Positions 10,217 through 19,379 are shown, numbered from the stretch's first letter. The stretch is DNA of 64,000 bases from Roseivirga sp. (GCA_029262895.1 JAJCYM010000089.1:90145-154144), one strand, 5' to 3'. The notes: generated by a model not told the origin, from the sequence alone. Numbers and translations are program-made.

Positions 10217-11361
10217 CACTGTCGAGTATCCCGAAACTCAGAAGGTGTCTGTCCACTCACCTTTTTGAATGCGGTGTTAAAGGTAGATTTCGAATTAAAG
10301 CCAGCCATTTCAGCTACTTCTTCAATTTTTAAATGTTCCTGCTCCAGAAGGATCTTTTTGGCTTCATCGATACGCAACTCGTTGATATAATCCTGAAAGG
10401 ATTTGCCTATTATCTCATTCAAGTATTGAGAGACATGATGATTTGAGGTTCCTACTTTTTGCGAAAGTGCGGCCAACGAAAGTTCGCTATCAAGAAACAC
10501 TTGCTCCTGATTCATCAAGGTTTCAAGCCGTCCTCCGATTTGATCCTTACGCTCCTGGGTCAGGGAAGACCTGGCGTATTTACTCCCATTCTTCACCCCC
10601 GAAAGACGGTCACTCAAAATCTTGTAACCAACGAAGTATATGATAACGGTTTCCAAAACTGCGCTCATATGGTCCTGGACATCGCGCAAACCGGTAAAAG
10701 ATTTAACAAACCAAAAGGTGAAATTCACTAGGCCTAGCAGTAAAAAATAAGTCAACCATCGAATATCTTTGGTGGCGCCCTTGAATAGTTTCAGACCACC
10801 TGTCTTGACAGCATCTACAATGGCCTTTAAACTAAAGAGGATATAAATGAGGGTATATATTACACTGATGGGGTTGATGTAGGCCTTGATTCCAAGTGGA
10901 TCTGGGTCAATTATCTCCTGATAATCCAGCTTCTCCATGGCCGGATAATAAGCATCCACATAGGCATTGAACTTATAGTCTTGCCCCTGGACAAAAAAGA
11001 AGACCATATAAAGTGTATAGAACACAAAGGGCAAATAATGAAGTATTTTCCGCTTTGGTAGCTCACGGCCTATAAAAGAGAGGATCAGAAAATAGAGAAT
11101 CGGGCCGGAAAGAAAATTGGTGGGCTCAGAGTAATCAACCAACCAAAGGGTGTGAACAATCAGACCACTGTAGCAAAGGAATACCTCCAGCAAAACAACT
11201 GCATTGATCAACAAAAACAATCCCAGGAAAGTGTTTTTCGGATTGAGCCTGTTGGATTTCTTTAAAAGAAAAATGGAGAAAAAGAACCCCTGAACGATTC
11301 CCAGGAAAATGATAAAGGCAAAAATATCAAGCCGTTGAGGAATCAGTTCCTGGTAATTCAT
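10216..11361 (-). CDS. AraC family regulator with membrane N-terminus
   Basis: The product is 381 aa. The N-terminal 240 residues contain about seven hydrophobic segments (starting with DIFAFIIFLGIVQGFFFSIF). The C-terminal 95 residues are an AraC/XylS double helix-turn-helix: LSLAALSQKVGTSNHHVSQYL for the first, KIEEVAEMAGFNSKSTFNTAF for the second, followed by the usual SGQTPSEFR. Such membrane-embedded AraC regulators are common in Bacteroidota and probably couple a signal at the inner membrane to DNA binding. It is transcribed toward the REP doublet and the broken permease; target genes cannot be told from sequence. Confidence 0.92.
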   Translation of the reverse strand: MNYQELIPQRLDIFAFIIFLGIVQGFFFSIFLLKKSNRLNPKNTFLGLFLLINAVVLLEVFLCYSGLIVHTLWLVDYSEPTNFLSGPILYFLILSFIGRELPKRKILHYLPFVFYTLYMVFFFVQGQDYKFNAYVDAYYPAMEKLDYQEIIDPDPLGIKAYINPISVIYTLIYILFSLKAIVDAVKTGGLKLFKGATKDIRWLTYFLLLGLVNFTFWFVKSFTGLRDVQDHMSAVLETVIIYFVGYKILSDRLSGVKNGSKYARSSLTQERKDQIGGRLETLMNQEQVFLDSELSLAALSQKVGTSNHHVSQYLNEIIGKSFQDYINELRIDEAKKILLEQEHLKIEEVAEMAGFNSKSTFNTAFKKVSGQTPSEFRDTRQ

Positions 11362-11418
11362 AGGCTAAAGATACATAGACATTTTACACCCAAGCAAAAC
11401 CTCAACCTCCAAGAGATT

Positions 11419-12213
11419 TTAATTTTTTAACAAAGGTGAGTGTTGAAATACAACGATTTGTTGACCCGATTTAATTTGTGATTTAGAAAACTTATAAAGA
11501 TTTGAACTGAGTTTGAGCACATTGGGTTTGCCGACAAGATAAGGATCAATGGGACCAAGATCCTGTGGCTTTCCGGGTCTGGTTTCCAGAGCTTCAATCT
11601 TATAGTGCATCGGTATAATGACTCTTGGATTAACCTGACTTAGCACCTCTGCCAACTCTTCTTTTTTGAGAATGTGATATTCTGCATCAATCGGCACCAT
11701 CAATAAATCCACGCCCTTAAGACTTTCAACATTTTCGGGAAATAACGGCCCGTTATCTCCCAAGTGAGCAATCTTCAACCCGGCAACGGTAATGATCCAT
11801 ATCGTATTTTTCTGTCCAAACTCCTTGCCATAAGGGTCTGAATGTTTTCCTGTAATCCCTTCAACTTTTATATCGCCAACTTCAAAGGTGCCCGGATCTG
11901 TGTGCATCGGGATCTGCCCCTTCCAATATGGGTTCCTTTTGATAAAAATACCCCCATCATGATCATAATGAGGGTGTGTGCTGAAAATGGCATCGGCTGT
12001 TTGGCCTTCAGGAAAATTATAGCCTATCCATACCTTATCGGCAAAGGGGTCTAGCAGTAAGGAAGCTTCAGCAGTGCTCACCTTAAAGGAAGCATGTCCT
12101 ATATATTCAACCAAAACCTCGTCCTTCTTTATTTCGGATTGGGCCTTTGTTGATTTTACAATCACAAACATCATACATAAAGTGAGTAGAGCAAAGAATG
12201 ATAATTTGTGCAT
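11419..12213 (-). CDS. Exported MBL-fold metal-dependent hydrolase
   Basis: From ATG 12213 the product is 264 aa, beginning with a signal peptide (MHKLSFFALLTLCMMFVIV, cleavage near KAQ). It has the metallo-beta-lactamase-fold metal motif THPHYDHDGG, a later HLGDNG, and a C-terminal IPMHYK, as in UlaG/UPF0173-like hydrolases. It should bind two metal ions and hydrolyse a small substrate in the periplasm; the substrate is unknown. An upstream ATG at 12261 lies inside the terminator hairpin of the preceding gene and would bury the signal peptide, so it was not used. Confidence 0.85.
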   Translation of the reverse strand: MHKLSFFALLTLCMMFVIVKSTKAQSEIKKDEVLVEYIGHASFKVSTAEASLLLDPFADKVWIGYNFPEGQTADAIFSTHPHYDHDGGIFIKRNPYWKGQIPMHTDPGTFEVGDIKVEGITGKHSDPYGKEFGQKNTIWIITVAGLKIAHLGDNGPLFPENVESLKGVDLLMVPIDAEYHILKKEELAEVLSQVNPRVIIPMHYKIEALETRPGKPQDLGPIDPYLVGKPNVLKLSSNLYKFSKSQIKSGQQIVVFQHSPLLKN

Positions 12214-12242
12214 CTGGATGTGAATTTGACTCAACATAAAAA

Positions 12243-12266
12243 AAGCGATGGATAATTCCATCGCTT
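12243..12266 (-). terminator. Rho-independent terminator of the DinB-like gene
   Basis: A 10-bp perfect stem AAGCGATGGA / TCCATCGCTT with a 4-nt loop is followed on the minus strand by a run of seven T. It lies 24 nt past the stop of the gene at 12290-12787. Confidence 0.88.
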
Positions 12267-12289
12267 ATGTGATCAATGTCAAGAGACAG

Positions 12290-12787
12290 TTATCTATAAT
12301 TAGGTGCAGCTACATTATTCATCCTCAAATAAATAATCATTTGACCCCTGTGATGGGCGTTGTGATCCAGATAGCTTATGATTCCTGCTGTCAAGCTTGG
12401 GTTGTTTTTGGCGGCCATAATGACCTTTTCCATTTCGTCAAACTGCTCATTGGCCCACTTCACCAGCTCTGCCTTGCTCTTACTTCCCTCATTTCCAGGG
12501 CTCCAGGCTGCATTGGGATTTCCCCCAAATAATCTTCGATAATAATCAACCGAATAGACGACATGATAGGCCTGCTCTTTAAAACTTCGAACTCCGTCAT
12601 CTGGCTTAAAATTGTACTTACCCTCAGGCATGGTGCTGATCACTTCAACAGTAAATGCCTTTGTGGCAGCCAGTCTTTTTTGAAGCCAATCATAGTCGCC
12701 TTCCTTATGACTGGCACTTGTCAAAAGCGTCAAAATGCCCATCATGCCGATAAATAAAACCGGCATATAGATCAATCTAAATTTCAT
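12290..12787 (-). CDS. DinB-like four-helix protein with signal sequence
   Basis: The 165-aa product starts with a hydrophobic export signal (about residues 5-25). The remainder fits the DinB/YfiT-like four-helix bundle, with the spaced histidines of the family in YHVVYSVDYY and in SYLDHNAHHRGQMIIYLR near the C-terminus. DinB-fold proteins bind a metal through three His; several are thiol-dependent transferases, but no activity can be assigned here. Export is less usual than the cytoplasmic form. A strong terminator follows. Confidence 0.85.
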   Translation of the reverse strand: MKFRLIYMPVLFIGMMGILTLLTSASHKEGDYDWLQKRLAATKAFTVEVISTMPEGKYNFKPDDGVRSFKEQAYHVVYSVDYYRRLFGGNPNAAWSPGNEGSKSKAELVKWANEQFDEMEKVIMAAKNNPSLTAGIISYLDHNAHHRGQMIIYLRMNNVAAPNYR

Positions 12788-12908
12788 AAATGTGTTGGTT
12801 GGGTTGCTAATCTGTTCTTATACGTAAGAAATAACCTAATAAGTTGTCCTCCTCAAAGAATTTAAAGAACAACAGTCTGAATGGCATACATAATCAATCG
12901 ATGAAAAT

Positions 12909-14012
12909 TTATTCAAGGGCCTTCAGGTTTCCGTCTTTAACCTCAAAAAACTTCACCTCATGGTCAATATCCTCGAAAATGCTCAAGGTGCGTTCCGGCC
13001 GAGCATCAGTCACAAAGATTTGCCCGAAGGCATCTGAGGCCACCATTTCCATCAATTTGGTAATACGGAAGTCGTCAAGTTTATCAAAGACATCGTCTAA
13101 CAAAAGAAGGGGCTTAATGCCCTTTTCTTTTTCGATAAAGTCAAATTGCGCCAATTTCAAAGCAATCAAATAGCTCTTTTGTTGCCCTTGAGAACCGAAC
13201 TTTCGGATCAGTCTCTTGTCCATCAAAAAATGGAATTCATCTTTATGAACACCAATGCTCGTGCGTTTCAAAATCAGGTCTTTTTGACGGCTCTCCTGGA
13301 TTAACTGTTTAACGTCTAAATCAAAGTGTGATTCATACTCCAAATTTACCTTCTCACTTTTTTCTGACAGATTAGCATAATGTGTTGAAACCAAGGGTTG
13401 GAAACGTTTAATAAACTGTTTCCGAACCTTGTAGACTTTGGTTCCAAGTTCAATGACCTGATCATCATATTGCTGCAGCAGGTCCTTGTCTACATACTCC
13501 TTCTCCGCAAACTGCTTGAGCAAGCTGTTCCGCTGCTTGAGCACATGATTATAGGTAATCAGATTTTGGAGATAAGTCTGATCCGTTTGTGATATAATCG
13601 CATCAAAAAACTTCCTGCGGTCTTCGCTACTGCCGCGAATCACATCTGTATCGTTAGGTGCGATAAGCACCACAGGAAATTTTCCAATATGTTCGCTGGC
13701 CTTACGATAAGGCTTGTCGTCCAGCTTTACCAGCTTCTTTTTGCCAAGCTGCATGCCACACAGCACCTGGCGCTTTTTATCCTCTAAAAGAAACTCTCCC
13801 TTTACTGAAAACACTGACTGATCATGCTGAAAACACTGATTATCTTGAGGGGTGAATGCACTTTTGGTAATGGACAGATAGTAAATGGCATCCAGCAAAT
13901 TGGTTTTGCCGCTTCCGTTCTTGCCCACAAAGCAGTTCACCTGTTCTGAAAACTGCACATCTGCCTGCTTATAGTTTTTGAAATGGTTTATCCGCAGATT
14001 TTCGAGGTGCAT
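12909..14012 (-). CDS. recF: DNA replication and repair protein RecF
   Basis: The 367-aa product has the RecF SMC-like ATPase layout: N-terminal LENLRINHFKNY, Walker A GKNGSGKT at residues 30-37, the RecF-typical LIAPNDTDVIRGSSEDRRKF, and C-terminal signature and Walker B (KPLLLLDDVFDKLD). RecF loads RecA at gapped DNA together with RecO and RecR. Length is standard. It is divergent from pdhA with 90 bp between the starts. In many Bacteroidota recF lies near a TPR gene and ribH, as here, except that pdhA is placed between. Confidence 0.97.
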   Translation of the reverse strand: MHLENLRINHFKNYKQADVQFSEQVNCFVGKNGSGKTNLLDAIYYLSITKSAFTPQDNQCFQHDQSVFSVKGEFLLEDKKRQVLCGMQLGKKKLVKLDDKPYRKASEHIGKFPVVLIAPNDTDVIRGSSEDRRKFFDAIISQTDQTYLQNLITYNHVLKQRNSLLKQFAEKEYVDKDLLQQYDDQVIELGTKVYKVRKQFIKRFQPLVSTHYANLSEKSEKVNLEYESHFDLDVKQLIQESRQKDLILKRTSIGVHKDEFHFLMDKRLIRKFGSQGQQKSYLIALKLAQFDFIEKEKGIKPLLLLDDVFDKLDDFRITKLMEMVASDAFGQIFVTDARPERTLSIFEDIDHEVKFFEVKDGNLKALE

Positions 14013-14073
14013 TAATTCCTATATGGGGTTTTTGTCTTATTTTCGCAATCCGTTTTTAAAGGATTGACAATAA

Positions 14074-14087
14074 AGGGTGATCACCCT
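14074..14087. promoter_or_regulatory. Perfect 14-bp palindrome before pdhA
   Basis: AGGGTGATCACCCT lies 15 nt upstream of the pdhA ATG, in the divergent recF/pdhA region. It could be an operator or a small hairpin in the pdhA leader; no known regulator is recognised. Confidence 0.35.
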
Positions 14088-14102
14088 CCAAAGATACTGC
14101 AA

Positions 14103-15134
14103 ATGGCTGCAACTAAGGGAACAACAAAAGCAAAAGCAAACAAGAAGTCTAAGTTTTCGAAAGAGACTTATATGTTTTGGTTTGAAAACATGCTGCTGAT
14201 GAGACGGTTTGAGGAGAAGGCCGGTCAGTTGTATGGTCAACAAAAAATCAGAGGTTTTTGTCATTTATATATAGGACAGGAAGCCTGCGCAAGTGGAGCC
14301 GTAACTGCCCTCACTCCGGATGACAAGTGGATTACAGCTTATAGAGACCACGGGCAACCCCTGGCACTCGGAACAGACCCCAATAAAATCATGGCTGAAC
14401 TCATGGCCAAGGAAACGGGCATATCAAAAGGTAAGGGTGGTTCAATGCATATGTTTGATAAGGAGCATAACTTCTTTGGTGGACATGGCATTGTTGGAGG
14501 CCAGATACCATTAGGTGCGGGCATCGCTTTTGCCGAAAAATACAACAAGACCAAAAACCTGTGCATTACCATGATGGGTGATGGTGCAGTACGTCAAGGG
14601 GCCTTTCACGAAGCCCTCAACATGGCCATGACCTGGAAGCTTCCTGTAATTTTCGTAATTGAAAATAATGGCTATGCCATGGGTACTTCTGTGGAGAGGA
14701 CATCAAATGTCCGCGAGCTTTATAAGTTGGCTGAGTCTTATGACATGCCATCGGCCCCTGTGGATGCCATGAACCCTGAAAATGTTCACGTTGCTGTGGA
14801 AGAAGCTGCCGCCCGTGCAAGAAGAGGTGATGGACCCACCTTGCTCGAATTCAGAACTTATAGGTATAAAGGACACTCCATGTCGGATCCTGCCAAATAC
14901 AGATCCAAAGAAGAGCTGCAGGATTATAAAGACAGGGATCCGATAGAATATGTGAGGTCTGTAATTCTGGAAAAAAAGTATGCAACCCCTGAAGAATTGA
15001 AGGGCATTGATGATAAGATTAAGGCCCAGGTGGCAGAAAGTGTAAAGTTCTCAGAGGAGTCAAATTATCCTGATCCTTCAGAGGCGTATAAAGATGTATA
15101 TACGCAAGAGGATTACCCTTACATTATGGACTAA
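14103..15134 (+). CDS. pdhA: Pyruvate dehydrogenase E1 component, alpha subunit
   Basis: From ATG 14103 the product is 343 aa, normal for the E1 alpha subunit. It carries the thiamine diphosphate motif (GDGAVRQGAFHEALNMA to ENNGYAMG), the family's CHLYIGQEA and AYRDHGQPL, and the phosphorylation-loop region YRYKGHSMSDP. With the beta subunit, not in this window, it decarboxylates pyruvate and transfers the acetyl group to lipoyl-E2. An upstream in-frame start at 14064 would include the palindrome region and adds no conserved sequence. A TPR gene follows after 57 bp. Confidence 0.96.
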   Translation: MAATKGTTKAKANKKSKFSKETYMFWFENMLLMRRFEEKAGQLYGQQKIRGFCHLYIGQEACASGAVTALTPDDKWITAYRDHGQPLALGTDPNKIMAELMAKETGISKGKGGSMHMFDKEHNFFGGHGIVGGQIPLGAGIAFAEKYNKTKNLCITMMGDGAVRQGAFHEALNMAMTWKLPVIFVIENNGYAMGTSVERTSNVRELYKLAESYDMPSAPVDAMNPENVHVAVEEAAARARRGDGPTLLEFRTYRYKGHSMSDPAKYRSKEELQDYKDRDPIEYVRSVILEKKYATPEELKGIDDKIKAQVAESVKFSEESNYPDPSEAYKDVYTQEDYPYIMD

Positions 15135-15191
15135 TAATTAACCAGTTCTTTTTCAACATTTTCCTTATATTTGCGACCTAATTTGCAAGTG

Positions 15192-15854
15192 ATGGCGAAG
15201 AATACGAGTACAGGCAAGGAAAAAGTCTCAGGAGAAGAGTTCATTGAAAAGAACCAAAAGGCGTTTAGCATTGTGCTATTCGTTATTATTCTTGTGGTAG
15301 GCGGTATCTTTCTGATGCGCTACCTTAAGAGTAACAAGAACAATGATGCTCAGGCAGAAATTTTTCAAGCGCAATTCTACTTTGAGCAAGACAGTCTTGA
15401 TCTGGCTCTCAATGGAGATGGTAGAAATCTGGGCTTCTTGAGCATCATCGATATCTACGGCAATACCGAAGCTGCTAATCTGGCCAACTTCTATGCAGGA
15501 GCAATTTATCTCAAGCAGAGGAATTACCAGTCGGCAATCAGTCATTTGCAAAATTTCAGCAGCACCGAAGAAATTATACAGTCCAGAGCCTACTCCTTAT
15601 TAGGCGATGCTTATATGGACGATGGAAACTTTAGTAATGCAGCTACCGAGTATGGCAAAGCTGCCAACACTGCTGATGATAAATATTACTCTCCTACCTA
15701 TTTAATGAAGCAGTCTTTGGCTTATGAAAAAATGGTAGACTATACATCAGCCATTGCTTCATTGGATCAAATTCTTGACAAATATTTTGGAGCGAACGAA
15801 TATAACGAGGCTAGAAAACAGAAGGCGCGCCTGGAAGGTCTTGCTTCGCGTTAA
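15192..15854 (+). CDS. Membrane-anchored TPR protein (YfgM-like)
   Basis: From ATG 15192 the product is 220 aa: a short cytoplasmic part, one membrane helix (FSIVLFVIILVVGGIFLMRYL, about residues 24-42), then a periplasmic domain of TPR-like helical repeats (YQSAISHLQNF, FSNAATEYGKAA, YTSAIASLDQIL). The layout resembles the SecYEG-associated chaperone YfgM. This gene beside ribH and recF is a common Bacteroidota arrangement. A terminator follows before ribH. Starting at 15171 instead would add 7 residues with no clear role. Confidence 0.85.
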   Translation: MAKNTSTGKEKVSGEEFIEKNQKAFSIVLFVIILVVGGIFLMRYLKSNKNNDAQAEIFQAQFYFEQDSLDLALNGDGRNLGFLSIIDIYGNTEAANLANFYAGAIYLKQRNYQSAISHLQNFSSTEEIIQSRAYSLLGDAYMDDGNFSNAATEYGKAANTADDKYYSPTYLMKQSLAYEKMVDYTSAIASLDQILDKYFGANEYNEARKQKARLEGLASR

Positions 15855-15877
15855 CAGATTAAAAAACATTAACAAAG

Positions 15878-15910
15878 AAGGTAAGGCCCAAAAGCTTTAC
15901 CTTTTTTTAT
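15878..15910 (+). terminator. Rho-independent terminator
   Basis: The stem AAGGTAAGGC / GCTTTACCTT (10 bp, one G-U pair) with a 6-nt loop is followed by a T run. It lies 23 nt past the TPR gene and just before ribH. Confidence 0.85.
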
Positions 15911-15921
15911 TTTTACAACCT

Positions 15922-16398
15922 ATGGCATCAAATCAGAAAAACCTCAGCGAGCACAGTGACAAGAATATTCAAGACATGAGTACAAAGCAAATTGCTGTGA
16001 TTGTGTCAGAATGGAACGAAGAGGTTACCGAATCACTCTACCAGGGAACAATAGATACCTTGGTTCAATATGGTGTCAGTAAAGACAATATCGTTCGAAA
16101 GAATGTACCAGGAAGCTTTGAGCTCACTTTAGGAGCGCAATGGATGGCCAAGCAGGAAGGTATTGACGCTGTTATTTGCCTGGGTTGTGTAATCCAAGGT
16201 GAAACCAGACATTTTGATTTCATTTGCGAAGCCGTGGCTAATGGCATCACCAATGTGTCGCTCAAATATGACAAGCCGGTAGTTTTTGGAGTACTTACAC
16301 CAAATACGCAAAAGCAGGCTTTGGACAGGGCCGGTGGTAAATATGGAAACAAGGGAGATGAGGCGGCCATCACGGCCATCAAAATGCTGGGATTTTAG
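15922..16398 (+). CDS. ribH: 6,7-dimethyl-8-ribityllumazine synthase
   Basis: From ATG 15922 the product is 158 aa, normal for lumazine synthase. It shows the family's IAVIVSEWNEEVTESLYQG, VPGSFELTLGAQ, the substrate-binding CLGCVIQGETRHFDFICE with catalytic His, and FGVLTPNTQKQALDRAGG. It condenses 5-amino-6-ribitylamino-uracil with dihydroxybutanone phosphate in riboflavin synthesis and assembles as an icosahedral or pentameric shell. An upstream start at 15754 overlaps the TPR gene and the terminator and is not credible. The aspartate kinase gene follows after 18 bp. Confidence 0.97.
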   Translation: MASNQKNLSEHSDKNIQDMSTKQIAVIVSEWNEEVTESLYQGTIDTLVQYGVSKDNIVRKNVPGSFELTLGAQWMAKQEGIDAVICLGCVIQGETRHFDFICEAVANGITNVSLKYDKPVVFGVLTPNTQKQALDRAGGKYGNKGDEAAITAIKMLGF

Positions 16399-16416
16399 CA
16401 CCTTAAGATTATCAAA

Positions 16417-17736
16417 ATGCAGGTACTAAAATTCGGAGGCACCTCGGTGGGCCAGCCGCAGCGAATGCATCAAGTTGCTAACTTGATCACCCGGGATCAA
16501 AGCCCAAAAATAGTCGTGCTTTCCGCACTATCAGGCACAACCAATACACTAGACCAAATTGGTAATGAACTTGCTGCCGGCAATAAGTCCAAGGCGCAGC
16601 AATTAATCTCCGAATTAAGAGGGCATTATGATCTGTTTATTGCTGACTTACTCGCCTCCGAGACCAGTAGATCAAAAGCAGAATCCATTCTTGACGAACA
16701 TTTCGGTTTTCTCAATGTCATTTTAAAAATATCATTTAACGAAGCACTCATAAAGGACATCTTAGCACAAGGTGAACTACTTTCTACCAAGTTATTCGCT
16801 GTGTACCTTGAAGAACAGGAGATTCCTGCTACGTTAATTTCCTCATTAGATTTTATGAAAATCAATGAGGAGAAGGAGCCTGAACTTGAACAAATCTCGT
16901 CAAAACTCACAGCAATCATTGATAATCATCAAGATTGCAACCTCTTTATCGCTCAAGGGTTTATTTGTAAAAATCATAGAGGCGAGATTGACAACTTACA
17001 ACGTGGGGGAAGCGACTATACTGCTTCCCTTGTAGGTGCCGCCATAAAGGCTTCCGAAATTCAAATTTGGACCGACATTGACGGCATGCACAACAATGAT
17101 CCAAGGGTGGTGGATCAAACGTTTCCTATAGCCGAACTCTCTTTTGATGAAGCTGCCGAGCTAGCCTATTTCGGAGCTAAAATTCTGCACCCAGCTTGTA
17201 TTTGGCCTGCACAAAAATTCAGCATTCCAATAAAGTTACTTAACACCATGCACCCTGAGGCTAAGGGCACTTCAATAAGTCACACCAGTATTTCTGATGA
17301 CATTAAAGCCATCGCTGCCAAGGATGACATCTCGGCTATCAAAATCAAATCTTCTCGAATGCTGTTGGCCTACGGTTTTCTTACCAAGATTTTTGAAGTC
17401 TTTGAAAGGTATAAGACGCCAATAGATATGATTACCACCTCCGAGGTGGCGGTCTCTTTGACCATAGATGATAAAACACATCTGCTTAAAATTATCGAGG
17501 AGCTAGAGCTCTTTGGCCTAGTAGAGGTTGATAACAATCAAACCATCATCTGCATTGTTGGAAACTTTGTATCACAAAAAAAGGGGATCGTAAATAATAT
17601 TTTTGGTGCTTTGAAAAGCATCCCAATACGCATGATCTCCTATGGTGGAAGCCGACATAACATTTCCCTCCTGGTTGACAGCTATTATAAAGAGGAAGCA
17701 CTCAAAAAATTGAGCAGTCATTTGTTTGATCTTTAA
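16417..17736 (+). CDS. lysC: Aspartate kinase (monofunctional)
   Basis: The 439-aa product begins with the aspartokinase signature KFGGTSVG. It continues with the amino acid kinase domain (GFICKNHRGEIDNLQRGGSDYTASLVGAAI, WTDIDGMHNNDPRVV, FDEAAELAYFGAKILHP) and ends in two ACT domains from about residue 290 (IKIKSSRMLLAYGFLTKIFE; IICIVGNFV). It phosphorylates aspartate at the head of the lysine/threonine/methionine pathway; the ACT domains suggest feedback control by amino acids. No homoserine dehydrogenase domain is fused. It follows ribH closely and may share its transcript. Confidence 0.95.
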   Translation: MQVLKFGGTSVGQPQRMHQVANLITRDQSPKIVVLSALSGTTNTLDQIGNELAAGNKSKAQQLISELRGHYDLFIADLLASETSRSKAESILDEHFGFLNVILKISFNEALIKDILAQGELLSTKLFAVYLEEQEIPATLISSLDFMKINEEKEPELEQISSKLTAIIDNHQDCNLFIAQGFICKNHRGEIDNLQRGGSDYTASLVGAAIKASEIQIWTDIDGMHNNDPRVVDQTFPIAELSFDEAAELAYFGAKILHPACIWPAQKFSIPIKLLNTMHPEAKGTSISHTSISDDIKAIAAKDDISAIKIKSSRMLLAYGFLTKIFEVFERYKTPIDMITTSEVAVSLTIDDKTHLLKIIEELELFGLVEVDNNQTIICIVGNFVSQKKGIVNNIFGALKSIPIRMISYGGSRHNISLLVDSYYKEEALKKLSSHLFDL

Positions 17737-18341
17737 GACTGAAAAGGCCTAGAACATTGTTCTTCGTTCAGTAAAATGGTCGTTCAACTCGGTTTTTTAA
17801 ACCCTTATCACTTTTGAGGGAACGATTTGAATTTGGAATGAGGATTTGTTAGATTTAGCCTCACTAGTTCAGATTAGCGGCTTCGGCCCGTCTGTTTTCG
17901 ACCTCCCAAATCCTTTGATACAGTTAGCGTTTCTTCTGGCGAACAGTTCGCGTAAGTCATAAGAAAACAACAATTCCATCAACCAATTTTAAGAAAAGAG
18001 AATTTTTGGGTTCTCTTACCTGCTGCTTACCCCATTTAGGTTGAAGGTTTCGGCAGGAAGAGCAACCCTCAGTCATTTTCATTTTAACGACCATACCATA
18101 AATACTACATGCTGCTAAGTTGATTCGCTGATACCATTTTTTCGGCATGGAATCGAACAAAGCGTGAAGGAAATTCTTCTGTCGAGAGTGGTATTCTGGA
18201 TTGCTGAATTTTCAGCCATTCGGATGCCACATTCTCTTATGGGTGAATTGCAGCCTCAAACTCAATCAAGTTGACCAATGTTTTAGAACGTCTCAGGATG
18301 TTCCTGTGACAATCTGAAAGTGTGTATGAAAACAAAAAAAT
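17737..18341. other. 605-bp region without a credible gene
   Basis: No long frame is present. A 67-codon minus-strand frame (17957-18160) starts and stops abruptly and has no recognisable fold. Other minus-strand frames give protein-like stretches broken by stops, so an old repeat or insertion remnant is possible. A short palindrome, AGAACATTGTTCT, lies at 17752-17764 just past the aspartate kinase gene. Confidence 0.4.
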
Positions 18342-18548
18342 ATGAATAAGGCGAAAAAATCAATAATGAAAAAAATCGAGGACGAAAATTCAAAACAATC
18401 CGAACAACAAACCAATTCACCTAATCCTATCCAATCAAAAACCGTGACTTGCTATTATTGCGATGGCACCGGCTCAGTAATCACTGGCATGCCATGTCCT
18501 AATTGCAAAGGTAAAGGGTTGATAGTCATTTCAACCAAAGGGTTGTAG
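18342..18548 (+). CDS. Small protein with a DnaJ-type cysteine-rich pair
   Basis: This 68-aa product has a polar, basic N-terminus and then two CxxCxGxG motifs (CYYCDGTG and CPNCKGKG) 10 residues apart. In DnaJ such pairs bind one zinc ion and contact unfolded protein; here the motif stands alone. A second ATG at 18366 gives a 60-aa form. The motif pair argues for a real gene despite the small size and isolated position. Role unknown; it may bind zinc as a small chaperone-like or regulatory protein. Confidence 0.65.
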   Translation: MNKAKKSIMKKIEDENSKQSEQQTNSPNPIQSKTVTCYYCDGTGSVITGMPCPNCKGKGLIVISTKGL

Positions 18549-18639
18549 ATTGATATTGCCAATTACTCTTATTGAAACTTTTGAACCTGATGCTTAAAGT
18601 CCGAGGGAAATTGAATGGCCATTAACCAAAGGTTTCGGG

Positions 18640-19374
18640 TTACTCCCATTTAGCACTTAGGAAGTGCTCAGGTTCAAATATTTTAGAATCCAGATTTGGG
18701 GATTTAACCTTATTATAGGTTTCCCTAAGTCGCAATTGATCACCATTATAAAATAATACCTCTGTGGCTACCCAACCCTCCTTAAGCTTCTCATAATTGT
18801 TGAATCTAATATCCTGGATCCTTCCATTTCCAAAATTCTGAATAGACCTTACAAAAAGCAGTCGATCTCGCTCGATCCAAAACTGATTTGATGTTTCATC
18901 CCCTTCTTCAGCACCCACTACATAAACCTTTTTACCTTCAAACTCGCGTTTGTGGAATTTTGAAAAATCAAATCCCAATGCGTTTAAAGAGGATATGGTC
19001 TTCTCTATAGGTTGATTATAAACTGAAAAGCCAAGTACCAAAAGCGGGTGTATCATGGGTCTTGAGCCTGCAACTTCTCCTTCACGAAATTGGTATAAGG
19101 AGTCATTTCTAAAGAGCATGCCCTGGCCCCCAGCCATGTCGTCAAATTTTACAATCAGTAAATCGGGCATCTGCATGGCCTCGTACCAAACCTTATTGCT
19201 CACCACATTTCCAGCGCTGTCATACCTCACCGTTTCTTGTTCGAAGGTGAGCGTTTGATACCATTTGCCCTGATACTTATTCAGCATAGCACGAATCAGG
19301 CTTTCGCTATCCTTGATACCGTGCCCTGAACAGGTAATGAAAATCGATATTATTAAAGCTATTCTAGTATACAC
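18640..19374 (-). CDS. Exported LolA-like protein of unknown function
   Basis: The 244-aa product starts with GTG, 5 nt after the stop of the MBL gene upstream, and has a hydrophobic export signal (RIALIISIFITCSG). The mature part is mostly beta strand with conserved-looking YQTLTFEQETVRY, LLIVKFDD and FWIERDRLLFVRSIQN, resembling LolA/LolB-fold outer-membrane lipoprotein-sorting relatives. It probably forms an operon with the Tat-exported MBL protein. Nothing shows a catalytic site; a binding or carrier role is inference. Confidence 0.7.
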   Translation of the reverse strand: MYTRIALIISIFITCSGHGIKDSESLIRAMLNKYQGKWYQTLTFEQETVRYDSAGNVVSNKVWYEAMQMPDLLIVKFDDMAGGQGMLFRNDSLYQFREGEVAGSRPMIHPLLVLGFSVYNQPIEKTISSLNALGFDFSKFHKREFEGKKVYVVGAEEGDETSNQFWIERDRLLFVRSIQNFGNGRIQDIRFNNYEKLKEGWVATEVLFYNGDQLRLRETYNKVKSPNLDSKIFEPEHFLSAKWE

Positions 19375-19379
19375 TACTG

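Noticed and set aside
9795..10332. Four short overlapping plus-strand frames across the REP doublet
   Set aside because: They read through the inverted repeats and into neighbouring genes in other frames, have no signal or domain, and differ in frame; they are by-products of GC-rich repeats.
14074..14087. Terminator of recF or of an upstream gene
   Set aside because: The palindrome lies between divergent genes, so no transcript needs to end there.
17957..18160. 67-codon minus-strand frame in the gap after the aspartate kinase
   Set aside because: No start context, no recognised motif, and interrupted protein-like sequence in other frames; kept only as a possible relic.
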